A DNA stretch of 64,000 nucleotides from Streptomyces flaveolus (GCF_014648815.1 NZ_BMRV01000012.1:124001-188000); one strand, 5' to 3'; numbered from the stretch's first letter, positions 24,313 through 31,572 are shown. The notes: generated from the letters alone by a model not told the origin. Numbers and translations are program-made.

Positions 24313-24674
24313 TGCCGATCCGCCCCGAGAACCGGCACCGGTACCCGAGCGACTGGCGAGAGATCAGCCTCCGCATCCGCACCATCCGCGCCGCCGGCCG
24401 CTGCGAATGCCACGGCGAATGCGGACGCGGCACCCACACCGGCCGTTGCCCCAACCGCAACGGAGGCACCGCCTACAGCACCGGCTCCCGCGTCGTCCTC
24501 ACCGTCGCCCACCTCAACCACACCCCCGAGGACTGCCGCGACGAGAACCTCCGCGCCATGTGCCAGGGCTGCCACCTCCACTACGACCGCGACCACCACC
24601 GCGAAACCGCAGCAGCCACCCGACGCGCCGCCATCGAAGCCACCGGCCAACTCGCCATCGAGGAGCAGCCGTGA
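24312..24674 (+). CDS. HNH endonuclease
   Basis: A 120-residue HNH nuclease. Cys residues in CECHGECGRG and RCPNRNG would form a zinc knuckle. The catalytic block is LTVAHLNHTPEDCRDENLRA followed by MCQGCHLHYDRDHH, with the His-Asn-His positions intact. It is not next to the terminase genes, so it is probably not the packaging HNH; a replication or free-standing homing role is possible. ATG 24312 overlaps the previous stop. Confidence 0.82.
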   Translation: MPIRPENRHRYPSDWREISLRIRTIRAAGRCECHGECGRGTHTGRCPNRNGGTAYSTGSRVVLTVAHLNHTPEDCRDENLRAMCQGCHLHYDRDHHRETAAATRRAAIEATGQLAIEEQP

Positions 24675-24967
24675 CCACCCGTCCGCTCGGCGCCCCGCGC
24701 CCCGCCAGCCTCCGCACCGGCACCCAGCAGCCCGCCCGCGCGATCCGCTGCCCTCACTGCCACGCCCACCCCGGACAGCCCTGCACCACTCGCACCGGAC
24801 ACCGGCTCCCCGACGTCCACCCCGCCCGCAGCAGCGCCCACGCCCAAGCCGTCGCCTGCTGCCCCACCTGCCAGGTCGAGCCGAAGACCCCCTGCCACGA
24901 CGCAGGCCGGCCCCGCCGCAGCGTCCACGCCCGCCGCTACCAGGAAGCCGAGGACACCCAGCGATGA
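24671..24967 (+). CDS. double zinc-finger microprotein
   Basis: A 98-residue Arg-rich protein with two copies of one finger: RCPHCHAHPGQPCTTRTGHR and CCPTCQVEPKTPCHDAGRPR, each followed by His and an alpha-helical Arg stretch. The same finger is in the protein at 22036. GTG 24671 overlaps the HNH stop. Nucleic-acid binding is likely; the target is unknown. Confidence 0.65.
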   Translation: MTTRPLGAPRPASLRTGTQQPARAIRCPHCHAHPGQPCTTRTGHRLPDVHPARSSAHAQAVACCPTCQVEPKTPCHDAGRPRRSVHARRYQEAEDTQR

Positions 24968-25338
24968 GCACCCCGACCCGCATCCAGCGCCGCCGCGTCA
25001 AGGGCTGGCGGAAGCCGGACAACACCGTGATCGTCACCCGGCCGTCCCGGTTCGGGAACCCGTTCACCCTCGCCGGTGCCGTCGAATGGCTCGGCGCCGA
25101 GACCCCGGAGCAGGCGCGCGAGGCCTGCCACATGGCGTTCCGCTCCTGGGTGCGCGGCTCCGACCAGTGGTGGATGGGCCCCGAAGCCGCCGCCACCCGC
25201 AGGCGCCTCCTCGACGGCCTACCCGAACTGCGCGGCAGGAACCTCGCCTGCTACTGCCCGCTCCCCGCCGACGGCGAGCCCGACCACTGCCACGCCGCCG
25301 TCCTGCTCCAGCTCGCCAACGAGGAGGCCCGCCCGTGA
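24964..25338 (+). CDS. DUF4326 domain protein
   Basis: 124 residues matching the DUF4326 pattern: VTRPSRFGNPFT near residue 25, a helical middle, then LPELRGRNLACYCPL and DHCHAAVLLQLAN. The Cys/His pair at the end is conserved in the family and may bind metal or a nucleotide. Function is not established; the family is common in phages. Overlaps both neighbours by 4 bases. Confidence 0.8.
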   Translation: MSTPTRIQRRRVKGWRKPDNTVIVTRPSRFGNPFTLAGAVEWLGAETPEQAREACHMAFRSWVRGSDQWWMGPEAAATRRRLLDGLPELRGRNLACYCPLPADGEPDHCHAAVLLQLANEEARP

Positions 25339-25667
25339 ACGCCATGCCCCCGGCCGCGGTCGCTGTGATCGCCGCCGCCCTCGACGACTACCGGCAGACC
25401 ACACCCCCCTCCCAGCAGAACCCGCGCGCCGCCGCCGAGAAGGCCGCCGAGTACCTGCTGTCCAGCGGCTGGGGCCTGTACGTCCCCGGCAGCCGACAGA
25501 CCCAGCAGCGGGCCCGATGCCCGCACTGCACCGTCCGCCACCTCATCACCGCCGCCGGTGTCCTCCGCAGGCACGGACCCCACGGCCACCCCTGCCCCGG
25601 CAGCGGAACCCCCGCCCCGGGCCCCACGCCCCGGCCCGGCGACCAGCAGCAACCGGCCGCCGCCTGA
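25335..25667 (+). CDS. hypothetical protein with CPHC motif, 110 aa
   Basis: A helical N-terminal half (VAVIAAALDDYRQTTPP), then RARCPHCTVRHLI and GPHGHPCPGSG, which could bind zinc, and a Pro-rich tail. GTG 25335 overlaps the DUF4326 stop. Function unknown. Confidence 0.58.
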   Translation: MNAMPPAAVAVIAAALDDYRQTTPPSQQNPRAAAEKAAEYLLSSGWGLYVPGSRQTQQRARCPHCTVRHLITAAGVLRRHGPHGHPCPGSGTPAPGPTPRPGDQQQPAAA

Positions 25668-25716
25668 CCCCCTACCCGACGGGGTCAACCCGCCGGCCCC
25701 GACAAGGAGAACCCCG

Positions 25717-26085
25717 ATGGGCACCGAAAGAATCGACATCGACGACTACGCCACCTACGCCGAGATCACCGAGTTCGAGAACGGCCGCACCAGCAGCCCA
25801 GTGATCGTCACGGGGCGTCAGGTCCGCGAGCGCATGACTGCCGTGGTGTACACGTCGGCCGGTGAAGCGCCCGAGTACCAGGCGATCGTGCAGTCCCCTG
25901 TGACCGGAGTCATCACCGGCATCTCCACGGCCGTGAAGCACGGGCACCACACGACAACGTGGAAGCAGATCGGCTCTGACGAGCAGGACCGCATCACACG
26001 AGAGCGCGTCACGCAGAGGACGCAGATGTGGATGGCGGCGGCAGCAGCCGGCGCATTGACCAGCGACCCCTCTCACCGGTTGTGA
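25717..26085 (+). CDS. hypothetical protein, 122 aa
   Basis: Has its own AAGGAG site about 8 bases before ATG 25717, so translation restarts here. The sequence is beta-rich in the middle (SPVIVTGRQVRERMTAVVYT, then YQAIVQSPVTGVITGI) with Ala-rich C-terminus. Its composition is slightly less GC-rich than its neighbours. No family is recognised. Confidence 0.6.
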   Translation: MGTERIDIDDYATYAEITEFENGRTSSPVIVTGRQVRERMTAVVYTSAGEAPEYQAIVQSPVTGVITGISTAVKHGHHTTTWKQIGSDEQDRITRERVTQRTQMWMAAAAAGALTSDPSHRL

Positions 26086-26161
26086 CGACTCATCCCGTGT
26101 CGGGTGCGGTGCTACCGCGCCCCGGCACGGCCCGCCCACCGTACCCAGCCCGGAGGAAACC

Positions 26162-26656
26162 GTGACCACCGACCAGACCCCGCTCCGCGACCGCATCGCC
26201 GAGGCAGCCCTCAGTGCCGTCGAGGTCGCTCTGGGAGACACGCTGGTGCCCGCCGCGCGTGAACAGGCGCTCGCCGGGATCGCCGCGGTGCTGCCCGCGA
26301 CCACCGACCAGACCGCCGAGTTCGAGCTACGCGGCGACACCGAGATCCGCGCCGCCGCCCTCCGCGAAGCCGCGTCCTCCGCATGTAGCGGAGCAGTCGA
26401 GTTCAACACTGAGGCTGTGCAGGCCGCGCTGAAGAACGGTGGGTCGTTCGCGCTGATCGCCCTCGTTCAGCTCGCCGTTGCCGAGCACCTGCGCCGCATG
26501 GCCGACGAGACACAGCCCGCCGAGACCGTCCCGTGCATGCGCTCGGAGCCGCACCCCGCGCACTCGCACTCTGGACTGCGCAAGGGGGTTGTGGTGCACG
26601 GCCGCTGCCCGGGGGGAGACCCCGCCGCCGGGGCGCGGCAGGACGGGGCGCAGTGA
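26162..26656 (+). CDS. hypothetical protein, 164 aa
   Basis: GTG start behind GGAGGAAACC. Largely helical, with a hydrophobic helix (GGSFALIALVQLAVAEHLRR) and a His-rich segment (EPHPAHSHSG). Could be peripheral membrane. It overlaps the next gene by 4 bases. Function unknown. Confidence 0.55.
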   Translation: MTTDQTPLRDRIAEAALSAVEVALGDTLVPAAREQALAGIAAVLPATTDQTAEFELRGDTEIRAAALREAASSACSGAVEFNTEAVQAALKNGGSFALIALVQLAVAEHLRRMADETQPAETVPCMRSEPHPAHSHSGLRKGVVVHGRCPGGDPAAGARQDGAQ

Positions 26657-26880
26657 CCGAGCCCGTCGCGTTCGTGCTCCTGGTGGCCGCGTGCACCGCA
26701 TGGATGTGCGGCCACCAGGGCGCCACCGCATGGCCCCGCCGCAAGGCGCAGGCCCCCGCCTCCCGGCCCCGCACCCGCTCCCCCGACTCTCGCGCCACAC
26801 ACACCCACCCCAGCCCCGCACACGGGCGCACAGCCATCTGGGCCTACACCCAACCCATCACCTACCAGGAGCACCAGTGA
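26653..26880 (+). CDS. membrane microprotein, 75 aa
   Basis: N-terminal hydrophobic segment (PVAFVLLVAACTAWMCG) followed by an Arg/Pro/His-rich tail. GTG start in the previous stop and 4-base overlap with the next gene. Function unknown; it may be a small signal-anchor protein. Confidence 0.5.
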   Translation: MTEPVAFVLLVAACTAWMCGHQGATAWPRRKAQAPASRPRTRSPDSRATHTHPSPAHGRTAIWAYTQPITYQEHQ

Positions 26881-27329
26881 CTCCCGCCGACGAACTCCGC
26901 GCAGCAGCCGAGCAGCTGCGCACCCTCGCCACCGCCGCCAGCATCGACAGCGACGGTGTCCCGACCGCCAACTGGCACCACGAAGACCGAGGTCGCAACC
27001 GCGGCCACCTCTACGGCGACCACCTCACCCGCGACGACGGCCGCTGCATCTCCTGGCCGCACCTCCTGCGCGGAGGATCAGCCCAGCGGCCCACATACAT
27101 GCACGTCCAGCACGCCGCCTACGCCGCCGCGATGGGTCCTGTCGTTGGCCTCGCCCTCGCCGACTGGCTGGACCAGGCCGCGCGCTACTACGAGGCGGGC
27201 GTCCAGGCCGCCGACGACGTCTTCCGCGACGACCCCGCCGAACACGAGGCGTTCCTCACCACGGGCCCCGGCGCGCCCTCCGAGCACGCCCTCGCCGTCG
27301 CCCGGCAGATCAACGGCACCACCCCGTGA
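26877..27329 (+). CDS. hypothetical protein, 150 aa
   Basis: Begins TPADELRAAAEQLRTLATAA, which matches a helix-rich N-terminal segment common in Streptomyces phage proteins. An aromatic/His-rich part follows (HVQHAAYAAAMGPVVGLALA), then an amphipathic helix with Tyr and Asp (LDQAARYYEAGVQAADDV). No catalytic motif is identified. Confidence 0.6.
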   Translation: MTPADELRAAAEQLRTLATAASIDSDGVPTANWHHEDRGRNRGHLYGDHLTRDDGRCISWPHLLRGGSAQRPTYMHVQHAAYAAAMGPVVGLALADWLDQAARYYEAGVQAADDVFRDDPAEHEAFLTTGPGAPSEHALAVARQINGTTP

Positions 27330-27433
27330 GCCGCCTGCCCGGCCTGATCCTCCCCGGCCTCGCACTCTGCGCCGCACTCGCCGGCCTCGTCTGGGCCGGC
27401 GCCCACACCATCCGGAACCGGAGACAACCATGA
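27326..27433 (+). CDS. 35-residue membrane microprotein
   Basis: GTG 27326 overlaps the previous stop and the reading frame runs to TGA 27431-27433, which overlaps the next ATG. The product is essentially one hydrophobic helix (LPGLILPGLALCAALAGLVW) with a basic end. The coupled overlaps on both sides support it as real. Confidence 0.5.
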   Translation: MSRLPGLILPGLALCAALAGLVWAGAHTIRNRRQP

Positions 27434-27582
27434 CCTACCTCCTCATCGCAACCCTCTGCCTGGCCATCGGCTGGTGCTGGGGCCACTCCACAGCCCGCAT
27501 CCGCCACGTCCCGATCGGCGCCACCGCCCAACAGGACCAGGCCGCCATCGCCGAGGACGAGCGGAGGAGCAGCGCCGCATGA
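27430..27582 (+). CDS. 50-residue membrane microprotein
   Basis: Starts MTYLLIATLCLAIGWCWGHS, a single membrane helix, then a short hydrophilic tail. ATG 27430 overlaps the previous stop and the stop overlaps the next gene. Three or four consecutive membrane microproteins occur in this stretch. Confidence 0.5.
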   Translation: MTYLLIATLCLAIGWCWGHSTARIRHVPIGATAQQDQAAIAEDERRSSAA

Positions 27583-27770
27583 CCGGCCCGACGTCCAGCC
27601 CCCGGGGCGAGCACACGCCCGCCCCGGGCAGCACCTGGCACACCGAACTCGTCCGCGTCGAGCAGCTCGTCGACGACGACGCACCCGACCCCCGACCCAA
27701 CCGCGAGACCAGGCGAGCGATGCGGCGCGCCACCCGGAGCAAGACGGCTGCCCGCGGCAGCCAAGCCTGA
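27579..27770 (+). CDS. small basic protein, 63 aa
   Basis: Last gene of the replication operon. Hydrophilic, with an acidic centre (VEQLVDDDAPDPRP) and an Arg-rich end (RRAMRRATRSKTAARG). ATG 27579 overlaps the previous stop. Function unknown. Confidence 0.5.
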   Translation: MTGPTSSPRGEHTPAPGSTWHTELVRVEQLVDDDAPDPRPNRETRRAMRRATRSKTAARGSQA

Positions 27771-27788
27771 CCCGCGAGAAACCCGATG

Positions 27789-27810
27789 TGCCAGGCCACC
27801 CTGCCTGGCA
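27789..27810. promoter_or_regulatory. inverted repeat upstream of the HEPN-like gene
   Basis: TGCCAGGC (27789-27796) and GCCTGGCA (27803-27810), loop of 6, centred 22 bases before ATG 27822. It may be an operator or a short terminator of the preceding operon. Confidence 0.45.
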
Positions 27811-27821
27811 CACTCCCCGCC

Positions 27822-28313
27822 ATGGACGACGAAGTACAGAAGAGCCGCGACGACATGGAGCTCTACACGCTCCTCGGCCTCATGGTTCGCTCGGCAGCCG
27901 AGCTGGAACTGCGGCTCCAACTGATCGCGATCAACCTCTCCGAGAGCCACTACGCCCACCTCTGGATACACGGGGCCAGCGGCGGTCAGGCCACGAAGCT
28001 CATTCGGGAACTCGCCAAGGCCAACCCGGTTGTCACCGAAGCCAGCCAGGCGGAGATCACTGACCTGATGAAGGAGATCGACGCGGCCCTCACCCGCCGG
28101 CACGGTTACGTCCATGGCGCGTGGCTCGTCGATCCTCTGGCTGAGACCTATCAGGCGATGCGCTTCACGAAGGGCAACACCTCCCCCCGCTTCGACCCCA
28201 TGTCCAAGGAAGATCTCAGCGACCTCACGCACACCCTCGCCCGCCTGCTTGAAGGCGTCACAGATTGGCTCGTGAAGCACGTGAGCGTCAACGGCTCGCA
28301 GTTCGAGAACTGA
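27822..28313 (+). CDS. HEPN-like accessory protein
   Basis: A 163-residue, mostly helical protein. The segment RRHGYVHGAW near residues 93-102 fits the Arg-x4-6-His motif of HEPN domains, which in many toxins and abortive-infection proteins is an RNase site. It stands alone: an inverted repeat lies in front, a terminator behind, and codon use is less GC-biased than in the operon before it. That pattern suits a lysogenic accessory gene. No start ribosome site is seen before ATG 27822, so it may be leaderless. The HEPN call rests on one motif and helix content. Confidence 0.55.
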   Translation: MDDEVQKSRDDMELYTLLGLMVRSAAELELRLQLIAINLSESHYAHLWIHGASGGQATKLIRELAKANPVVTEASQAEITDLMKEIDAALTRRHGYVHGAWLVDPLAETYQAMRFTKGNTSPRFDPMSKEDLSDLTHTLARLLEGVTDWLVKHVSVNGSQFEN

Positions 28314-28332
28314 TCCGATCGAGACGCCGCCC

Positions 28333-28365
28333 ACCGCCCCGCCTCCCCGTGGAGGACGGGGCGGT
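28333..28365. terminator. bidirectional terminator
   Basis: ACCGCCCCG (28333-28341) pairs with CGGGGCGGT (28357-28365), and an inner CCTCC/GGAGG stem extends it with a 4-base loop. It lies between the convergent genes ending at 28313 and 28373. Confidence 0.85.
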
Positions 28366-28372
28366 CGTGCGC

Positions 28373-28615
28373 TCAGTAGTCGTAGTAGACCGTCTTCAGC
28401 CGGATGTCCTGCCCCGGGAACATCACGGTCAGCCGACGCTCCAACCGCTTCTCCATCTCCCGTGCCGCCTCCGCCGCCGGCGAGTCCCCGATACCCGCGA
28501 TGTGCGCCGAGTACAGAAGGATCCGTGCCTCGCCGAGTGTGAGCAGCCGCAGCATCTCGCCGGACTCGTCCAGCAGCTTCGACAGCTCCGACATCTCCTC
28601 GACCTCTGCGTCCAT
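28373..28615 (-). CDS. small helical protein, 80 aa
   Basis: Acidic N-terminal helix (DAEVEEMSELSKLLDESGEM), then ARILLYSAHIAGIGDSP and an Arg/Glu helix, ending TVYYDY. It is in the accessory block and transcribed leftward. Function unknown. The lower Arg/Pro content than random GC-rich frames supports it as a real gene. Confidence 0.55.
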   Translation of the reverse strand: MDAEVEEMSELSKLLDESGEMLRLLTLGEARILLYSAHIAGIGDSPAAEAAREMEKRLERRLTVMFPGQDIRLKTVYYDY

Positions 28616-28664
28616 GCCAGGTCAACGAGCGGAGCCCCCCAGCGCGCACGGGCGCGCGACAGCA

Positions 28665-28856
28665 TCACTCAGATGGCGGGACGCCCAACAGCCGGGCCAG
28701 CCGGCCCCGCGCCGTCGCCGCATCCACGTCATCGTCGGGCGCCTGCTCCAGAGCGCGCAGCGTCGCACGGGCCTGGTCCCCGGTGAGCAGCAGGGAGTAG
28801 ATGCCTTCCTGCCCAGCCAGTTCGGCGGCAGCCTCTTCGAATGTCTGCATGATCAA
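28665..28856 (-). CDS. small helical protein, 63 aa
   Basis: Acidic, Ala/Leu-rich (EGIYSLLLTGDQARATLRAL). It resembles in length and helical character the gene at 28373, with which it may be co-transcribed. It is divergent from the Ku gene across a 147-bp gap. Function unknown. Confidence 0.52.
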   Translation of the reverse strand: MIMQTFEEAAAELAGQEGIYSLLLTGDQARATLRALEQAPDDDVDAATARGRLARLLGVPPSE

Positions 28857-29003
28857 GGCAACGCGGCGGTCTCGAAAGGGACACGGCTCAGTGCGTCCAG
28901 ACGTCGGGTCCGCCGCCCCGCCACTCGATCAGCCCGTGGCGGATGCGTGACAGAGGTGCCCTTCATAGGCTGGTGGTGCTCGGGGTCACTGCGGAGGTCA
29001 CTC

Positions 29004-29903
29004 ATGCCCCGAACCATCTGGAGCGGCGCCATCTCGTTCGGCCTGGTCACCGTGCCTATCCACGTGGTCAGCGCCACCGAGGATCACTCGATCCACTTCC
29101 ACCGCGTGCACCTGCCCGACATGGCCCGCGTCCGGACCCGCAAGGTGTGCGAGCTGGAAGACCGCGAGGTCTCCACCTCCGAGATCGGCAAGGGCTACGA
29201 AATCTCCCGCGACAACGTCATCCCCGTCACCGACCAGGAACTGCGGGACCTGCCCCTGCCTACCGCGAAGGCCATCGAGATCGTGGCGTTCATGCCGCTG
29301 TCCTCGATCGACCCGATCCGGATCGGCGAGGGCTACTACCTCCAACCCGACGGGCAGGTCGCGGCGAAGCCGTACAAGCTGCTCCGCCAGGCACTGGGGC
29401 GCAGCAGTCGAGTCGCGATCGCCCGGTACGCCTGGTCCGGCCGCGAGCGCCTCGGCCTGCTCCGGGTCCGCGACGAGGCGATCGTCCTGCACGCGATGCG
29501 CTGGCCCGACGAGATCCGCGACCCCTCGTCCCTGACCCCGCCGCCGGTGGAGCTCACCGACGAGGAAATCGATGGGGCCCTCGCCCTCATGGAGACCATG
29601 ACCCGCGACGGCCTTGAAGGCGACGAGTTCCGCGACACGTACACCGAGGCGGTCGCCAAGCTGATCGAAGCCAAGCGGGAGCACCGTGAACCGGCACCCG
29701 TGGCGGAGCCGGCCGAAGAGTCGGGCCAGCTGGTCGACCTCATGGCCGCGCTCAACGAGTCCGTGGCCAAGGCGAAGGAAGCCCGGGCCGACGGCGGACA
29801 CGCGGACGTTCACGAGATGCCGATCAAGCGGGCGGCGGAGAAGGCACCGGCCAAGAAGACGGCTGCGAAGAAGACGGCCCGGAAGCCGCGGAAGAGTGCC
29901 TAG
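29004..29903 (+). CDS. ku: Ku DNA end-binding protein
   Basis: Homodimeric ring protein that binds double-strand ends for non-homologous end joining; 299 residues, the usual bacterial size. It begins MPRTIWSGAISFGLVTVPIH, the Ku signature, with FHRVH and EIGKGYEISRDNVIPV further on and the Ku core to about 230. The C-terminal 25 residues are Lys/Ala-rich (AKKTAAKKTARKPRKSA), as in tailed bacterial Ku. ATG 29004 follows GGAGG at 28993-28997. No ligase D is nearby, so it would rely on host LigD. Ku is known from a few actinophages, where it helps circularise the genome. Confidence 0.95.
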   Translation: MPRTIWSGAISFGLVTVPIHVVSATEDHSIHFHRVHLPDMARVRTRKVCELEDREVSTSEIGKGYEISRDNVIPVTDQELRDLPLPTAKAIEIVAFMPLSSIDPIRIGEGYYLQPDGQVAAKPYKLLRQALGRSSRVAIARYAWSGRERLGLLRVRDEAIVLHAMRWPDEIRDPSSLTPPPVELTDEEIDGALALMETMTRDGLEGDEFRDTYTEAVAKLIEAKREHREPAPVAEPAEESGQLVDLMAALNESVAKAKEARADGGHADVHEMPIKRAAEKAPAKKTAAKKTARKPRKSA

Positions 29904-30235
29904 TCGAACAGTCCGAGGGCGCTGTCCGGCCGGCAGGCACCGCATGCCTTCACGCCCTCGACGAGGGCGCGGCGCGCCTCGTCCCGGCTGATGCCCCGGA
30001 CCCGCTTGCCCGCGTTCCAGCAGTCGCCGACGTGCACCTGCACCGGTGGGGTGTCTCGATTCAGCCCCTGCTCCAGCAGCCAGTCGGGTGGCGCGGGCCG
30101 GTTCTGGATGCCGCGCTGCCGCTCGGCCTCGCGCTGCTCTGCCGCGGCGATGGCCTGCCGTACCTCGTTCAGGGTGTAGGCGAGCCACGTCTCCAAGGTG
30201 CGGAGTCGCGGCAGGTCGGGCGGCAGGTCGGTCAC
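29900..30235 (-). CDS. DUF6233 domain protein
   Basis: 111 residues matching a Streptomyces family usually annotated DUF6233: RLRTLETWLAYTLNEVRQAI, then PPDWLLEQGLNRDTPPVQVH, VGDCWNAGKR and ISRDEARRALVEGVKACGAC. The conserved Cys/His may bind metal. GTG 30235 is preferred to an extension to 30292, which would overlap the divergent LexA-like gene. It overlaps the convergent Ku stop by 4 bases. Function unknown. Confidence 0.75.
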   Translation of the reverse strand: MTDLPPDLPRLRTLETWLAYTLNEVRQAIAAAEQREAERQRGIQNRPAPPDWLLEQGLNRDTPPVQVHVGDCWNAGKRVRGISRDEARRALVEGVKACGACRPDSALGLFD

Positions 30236-30256
30236 ACGGCCAGTTTGCGCCAAAAT

Positions 30257-30272
30257 TCGAACACGTGCTCCC
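30257..30272 (+). promoter_or_regulatory. SOS-box-like half site
   Basis: TCGAACACGTGCTCCC has a perfect left half (TCGAAC) of the actinobacterial LexA box TCGAAC-N4-GTTCGA and three of six matches in the right half. It ends 8 bases before the ATG of a LexA DNA-binding-domain protein. Confidence 0.4.
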
Positions 30273-30280
30273 ATCGGGGT

Positions 30281-30502
30281 ATGGCCAACCATCGCGTCGA
30301 CTATCTCACCGCCCGACAGGAGGAGATCCTCCGTGTCATCCGGCTGGCCATCACCGACGAAGGTGACGCCCCCACCGTCGCCGAGATCGCCGACCAGGTC
30401 GGGCTGCGTCCGTCAAGCGTCCACTACCAGCTGCGCGAGCTGGAGGCGAAGGGTGCCATCGTTCGCGAGCCCGGCACGGCGCGCGGAATCCGGCTCGCAT
30501 GA
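30281..30502 (+). CDS. LexA-type DNA-binding domain protein lacking the peptidase
   Basis: 73 residues corresponding to the LexA winged helix only: LTARQEEILRVIRLAITDEG, then APTVAEIADQVGLRPSSVHY, then LRELEAKGAIVREPG. The whole S24 self-cleavage domain is absent, so it cannot be inactivated by RecA. It may compete with host LexA or act as a prophage regulator. A LexA-like half site precedes it. The start is ATG 30281; the stop overlaps the next gene. Confidence 0.78.
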   Translation: MANHRVDYLTARQEEILRVIRLAITDEGDAPTVAEIADQVGLRPSSVHYQLRELEAKGAIVREPGTARGIRLA

Positions 30503-30696
30503 CCGCCGGCCGCTACCGGGTGACCGTGACCGTCGACGGCCGGCCCATGATCCAGGGCTGGTGGGGAAGTGAGGTGATCGCCCGCAGCAAGTTCACGCGG
30601 TGGGTCGGCGAGCACGGCGACCGGCCCGGTGCCCGCGTCACCCTCACGGACGAGGGGACGGGCACCGTGCTGACGGAGTGGCCAGACCCCGGGTGA
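30499..30696 (+). CDS. small hypothetical protein, 65 aa
   Basis: ATG 30499 overlaps the LexA-like stop. Predicted beta-rich fold (GRYRVTVTVDGRPMIQGWWG ... GARVTLTDEGTGTVLTEW). Function unknown; coupled expression suggests a partner of the LexA-like protein. Confidence 0.58.
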   Translation: MTAGRYRVTVTVDGRPMIQGWWGSEVIARSKFTRWVGEHGDRPGARVTLTDEGTGTVLTEWPDPG

Positions 30697-30717
30697 TCGT
30701 CTGCCATGCTGGCCGCC

Positions 30718-30867
30718 ATGGCTCACCGTCCGTACCCGGTCGTCGCCAAAGCGTGGCGGCAGATCATGCGCCGTCACCGCTACGACCGGCCCCCATACCT
30801 GCCCGCGCCGCGCACACCGCAGGCCCCGGCCGGCGAGTACCGACTGTCGACGCGGACCCCTGCTTGA
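30718..30867 (+). CDS. small basic protein, 49 aa
   Basis: Reads from ATG 30718 to TGA 30865-30867. Starts MAHRPYPVVAKAWRQIMRRH, basic and aromatic. No ribosome site is seen, so it may be leaderless. Moderate support only. Confidence 0.4.
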   Translation: MAHRPYPVVAKAWRQIMRRHRYDRPPYLPAPRTPQAPAGEYRLSTRTPA

Positions 30868-30987
30868 CGCCGTCCGCATGATGGGAGAGCCGGGCCGCCG
30901 CAATGCTGCTGCCGACGCCCCGGCCTGCTACACGACTGCGCCCTCGGACCGTGTCACGACGGCCGGGGGCGCAGCAGTGTCCGGGGG

Positions 30988-31530
30988 TCATTCCTCCGTC
31001 TTCTGGCGCTTCAGCTTCCGCGCGACCTCGGCCGCCTCGTGCCAGATCTGCGCCTTCTCCTCCAGGTCGCTGCGCATCTCCTCGTCGGCCAGCGTCGACA
31101 GCTCGCCGGCCTTCGCCCGGAGCGCCTCCACCACCTCGTTGACGACGGTCCCCCGGTAAGCGTCGAGCAGTTCCTCCGCCTTGTCCCACGGGACGCAGCG
31201 CTTCTCCGCCGTCTCGTTGTACGGCGGGTCGTTCAGGGCGGACAGGATCGCGATCCGGGGATCGGTCGTCGTGCTGGTCACGTGCTCTCCTTGCTGCTCG
31301 GGCTGGGGCCTGCGCTTCTTGCGCGGCTGCTTGGGGTTCGCCTTGAAGAACGCGACCACCTCGTCCTCGCGGAAGCGCGGTCGCGTACTGCCCTCGCCCT
31401 CGACAGGGGAAGGGAAGATGCCGGTCCGCCGATATGTGTGGATCGTCTGACGGCTGACCCCGTGCTCCGCCGCGATCTCGGTGGTGGTCATCAAGCGCGG
31501 ACTCCCCTCGGGTTCAGGGCTCTTGGGCAC
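30988..31530 (-). CDS. MerR/AlpA-like transcriptional regulator
   Basis: A 180-residue protein. The HTH is at about residues 14-35 (LMTTTEIAAEHGVSRQTIHT), followed by a wing and the FREDEVVAFFKANP helix typical of AlpA/MerR-type domains, a Lys/Arg linker, and a helical C-terminal region (ALRAKAGELSTLADEEMRSD). GTG 31530 has GGGAGG 8 bases upstream, which decides the start over a longer reading to 31578. It is divergent from the gene at 31668, and a 9-bp palindrome lies in the shared promoter, so it probably autoregulates. Confidence 0.72.
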   Translation of the reverse strand: MPKSPEPEGSPRLMTTTEIAAEHGVSRQTIHTYRRTGIFPSPVEGEGSTRPRFREDEVVAFFKANPKQPRKKRRPQPEQQGEHVTSTTTDPRIAILSALNDPPYNETAEKRCVPWDKAEELLDAYRGTVVNEVVEALRAKAGELSTLADEEMRSDLEEKAQIWHEAAEVARKLKRQKTEE

Positions 31531-31545
31531 GGCAACATCCTCCCT

Positions 31546-31572
31546 GTTCTGCTTGACGTTGTAAAGCAGAAC
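31546..31572. promoter_or_regulatory. palindromic operator with overlapping divergent promoter
   Basis: GTTCTGCTT (31546-31554) and AAGCAGAAC (31564-31572) form a perfect 9-bp inverted repeat with 9-base spacer. A plus-strand -35 box TTGACG (31553-31558) overlaps it. It lies between the MerR/AlpA-like regulator and the gene at 31668. Confidence 0.7.

Noticed and set aside
24312-24674. HNH as the packaging-associated nuclease
   Set aside because: Packaging HNH genes sit beside terminase genes; this one is in the replication operon 14 kb away.
28404-29003. Extension of the Ku reading frame upstream
   Set aside because: It crosses two leftward genes; Ku similarity begins exactly at ATG 29004 with a ribosome site.
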